From CAZESH01 sp964514665 (GTDB lineage: Bacteria > Bacillota > Bacilli > Paenibacillales > KCTC-25726): a stretch of 5,557 bases of DNA. Under the pieces are notes generated by a model. The model worked only from the letters and a program-made list of their open reading frames with translations. It was not told where the DNA came from and searched no databases. The translations under genes and the position numbers were made by a program. This document shows positions 5,459 through 5,557 of the stretch, one piece after another; the stretch's first letter is position 1; each line of letters begins with the position of its first letter. Location: NCBI GenBank assembly GCA_964514665.1, contig CAZESH010000290.1:1-5557 (forward strand), read 5' to 3'.

Positions 5459-5557
5459 ATGGACGATCTTAGCTTTCAGATCCTGTTATTTATTATGATT
5501 GCCGGCTTTTTGGCCGCCTATATCGAATCTATCGTCGGCGGAGGAGGGCTGATCACG
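5459..5557 (+). CDS. TauE/SafE family transporter, N-terminal fragment cut by window end
   Basis: Only the first 33 codons are inside the window and the frame stays open to its last base. The peptide has a short polar start, a hydrophobic segment (about 8-26), and then the IVGGGGLIT stretch (25-33). That glycine-rich motif at the end of the first helix is characteristic of sulfite exporter TauE/SafE family proteins (PF01925, DUF81). These are membrane transporters with varied or unknown substrates, including sulfite, sulfoacetate and other organic anions. The start at 5459 gives the usual N-terminus. The ribosome binding site is weak: GGAAAGG (5439-5445) is 13 bases away. Another ATG at 5452 is in a different frame and soon meets a stop. 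The gene is divergent from the CidA/LrgA operon and shares its 163-base upstream region. Confidence 0.82.
   Translation, partial: MDDLSFQILLFIMIAGFLAAYIESIVGGGGLIT

Overview
The window looks like a chromosomal stretch from a spore-forming Firmicute of the Bacillales, most likely Paenibacillaceae. The grounds are strong AGGAGG-type ribosome binding sites, a TTG start, moderate GC content, and the protein families present. The genus is an inference; no rRNA or other phylogenetic marker lies in the window.

Layout from left to right. A plus-strand AI-2E family (PF01594) membrane protein fills 41-1135. A gene-free convergent gap (1136-1520) follows. It holds a canonical intrinsic terminator that works only for minus-strand transcripts, and a cluster of three short palindromes built on ACCTGCA/TGCAGGT. 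From 1521 to 5295 five genes lie head to tail on the minus strand, in transcription order: a CidA/LrgA family protein, an LrgB family protein, an OmpR-type response regulator, a HAMP sensor histidine kinase, and a secreted protein with four LGI-containing helical repeats. The first four genes overlap or are 12 bases apart, so they very probably form one operon. The fifth follows after 58 bases with no obvious terminator between. A 163-base divergent region (5296-5458) carries promoter-like sequences on both strands and several inverted and direct repeats. At the right edge a plus-strand TauE/SafE family transporter begins and is cut off by the window end.

How the genes may work together: CidA/LrgA and LrgB proteins form a two-part membrane system, described as holin/antiholin-like in staphylococci and as a pyruvate or small-carboxylate transporter in other bacteria. 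The classical regulator of lrgAB is LytST (a LytS sensor with a LytTR-domain regulator). Here the adjacent system is instead an OmpR/PhoB-family regulator with a kinase that has an extracytoplasmic sensor region. The repeat protein downstream has a clear signal peptide and could be an output or an extracytoplasmic partner of the kinase. This five-gene grouping is the most interesting candidate system in the window, but its functional coupling is inferred from gene order alone.
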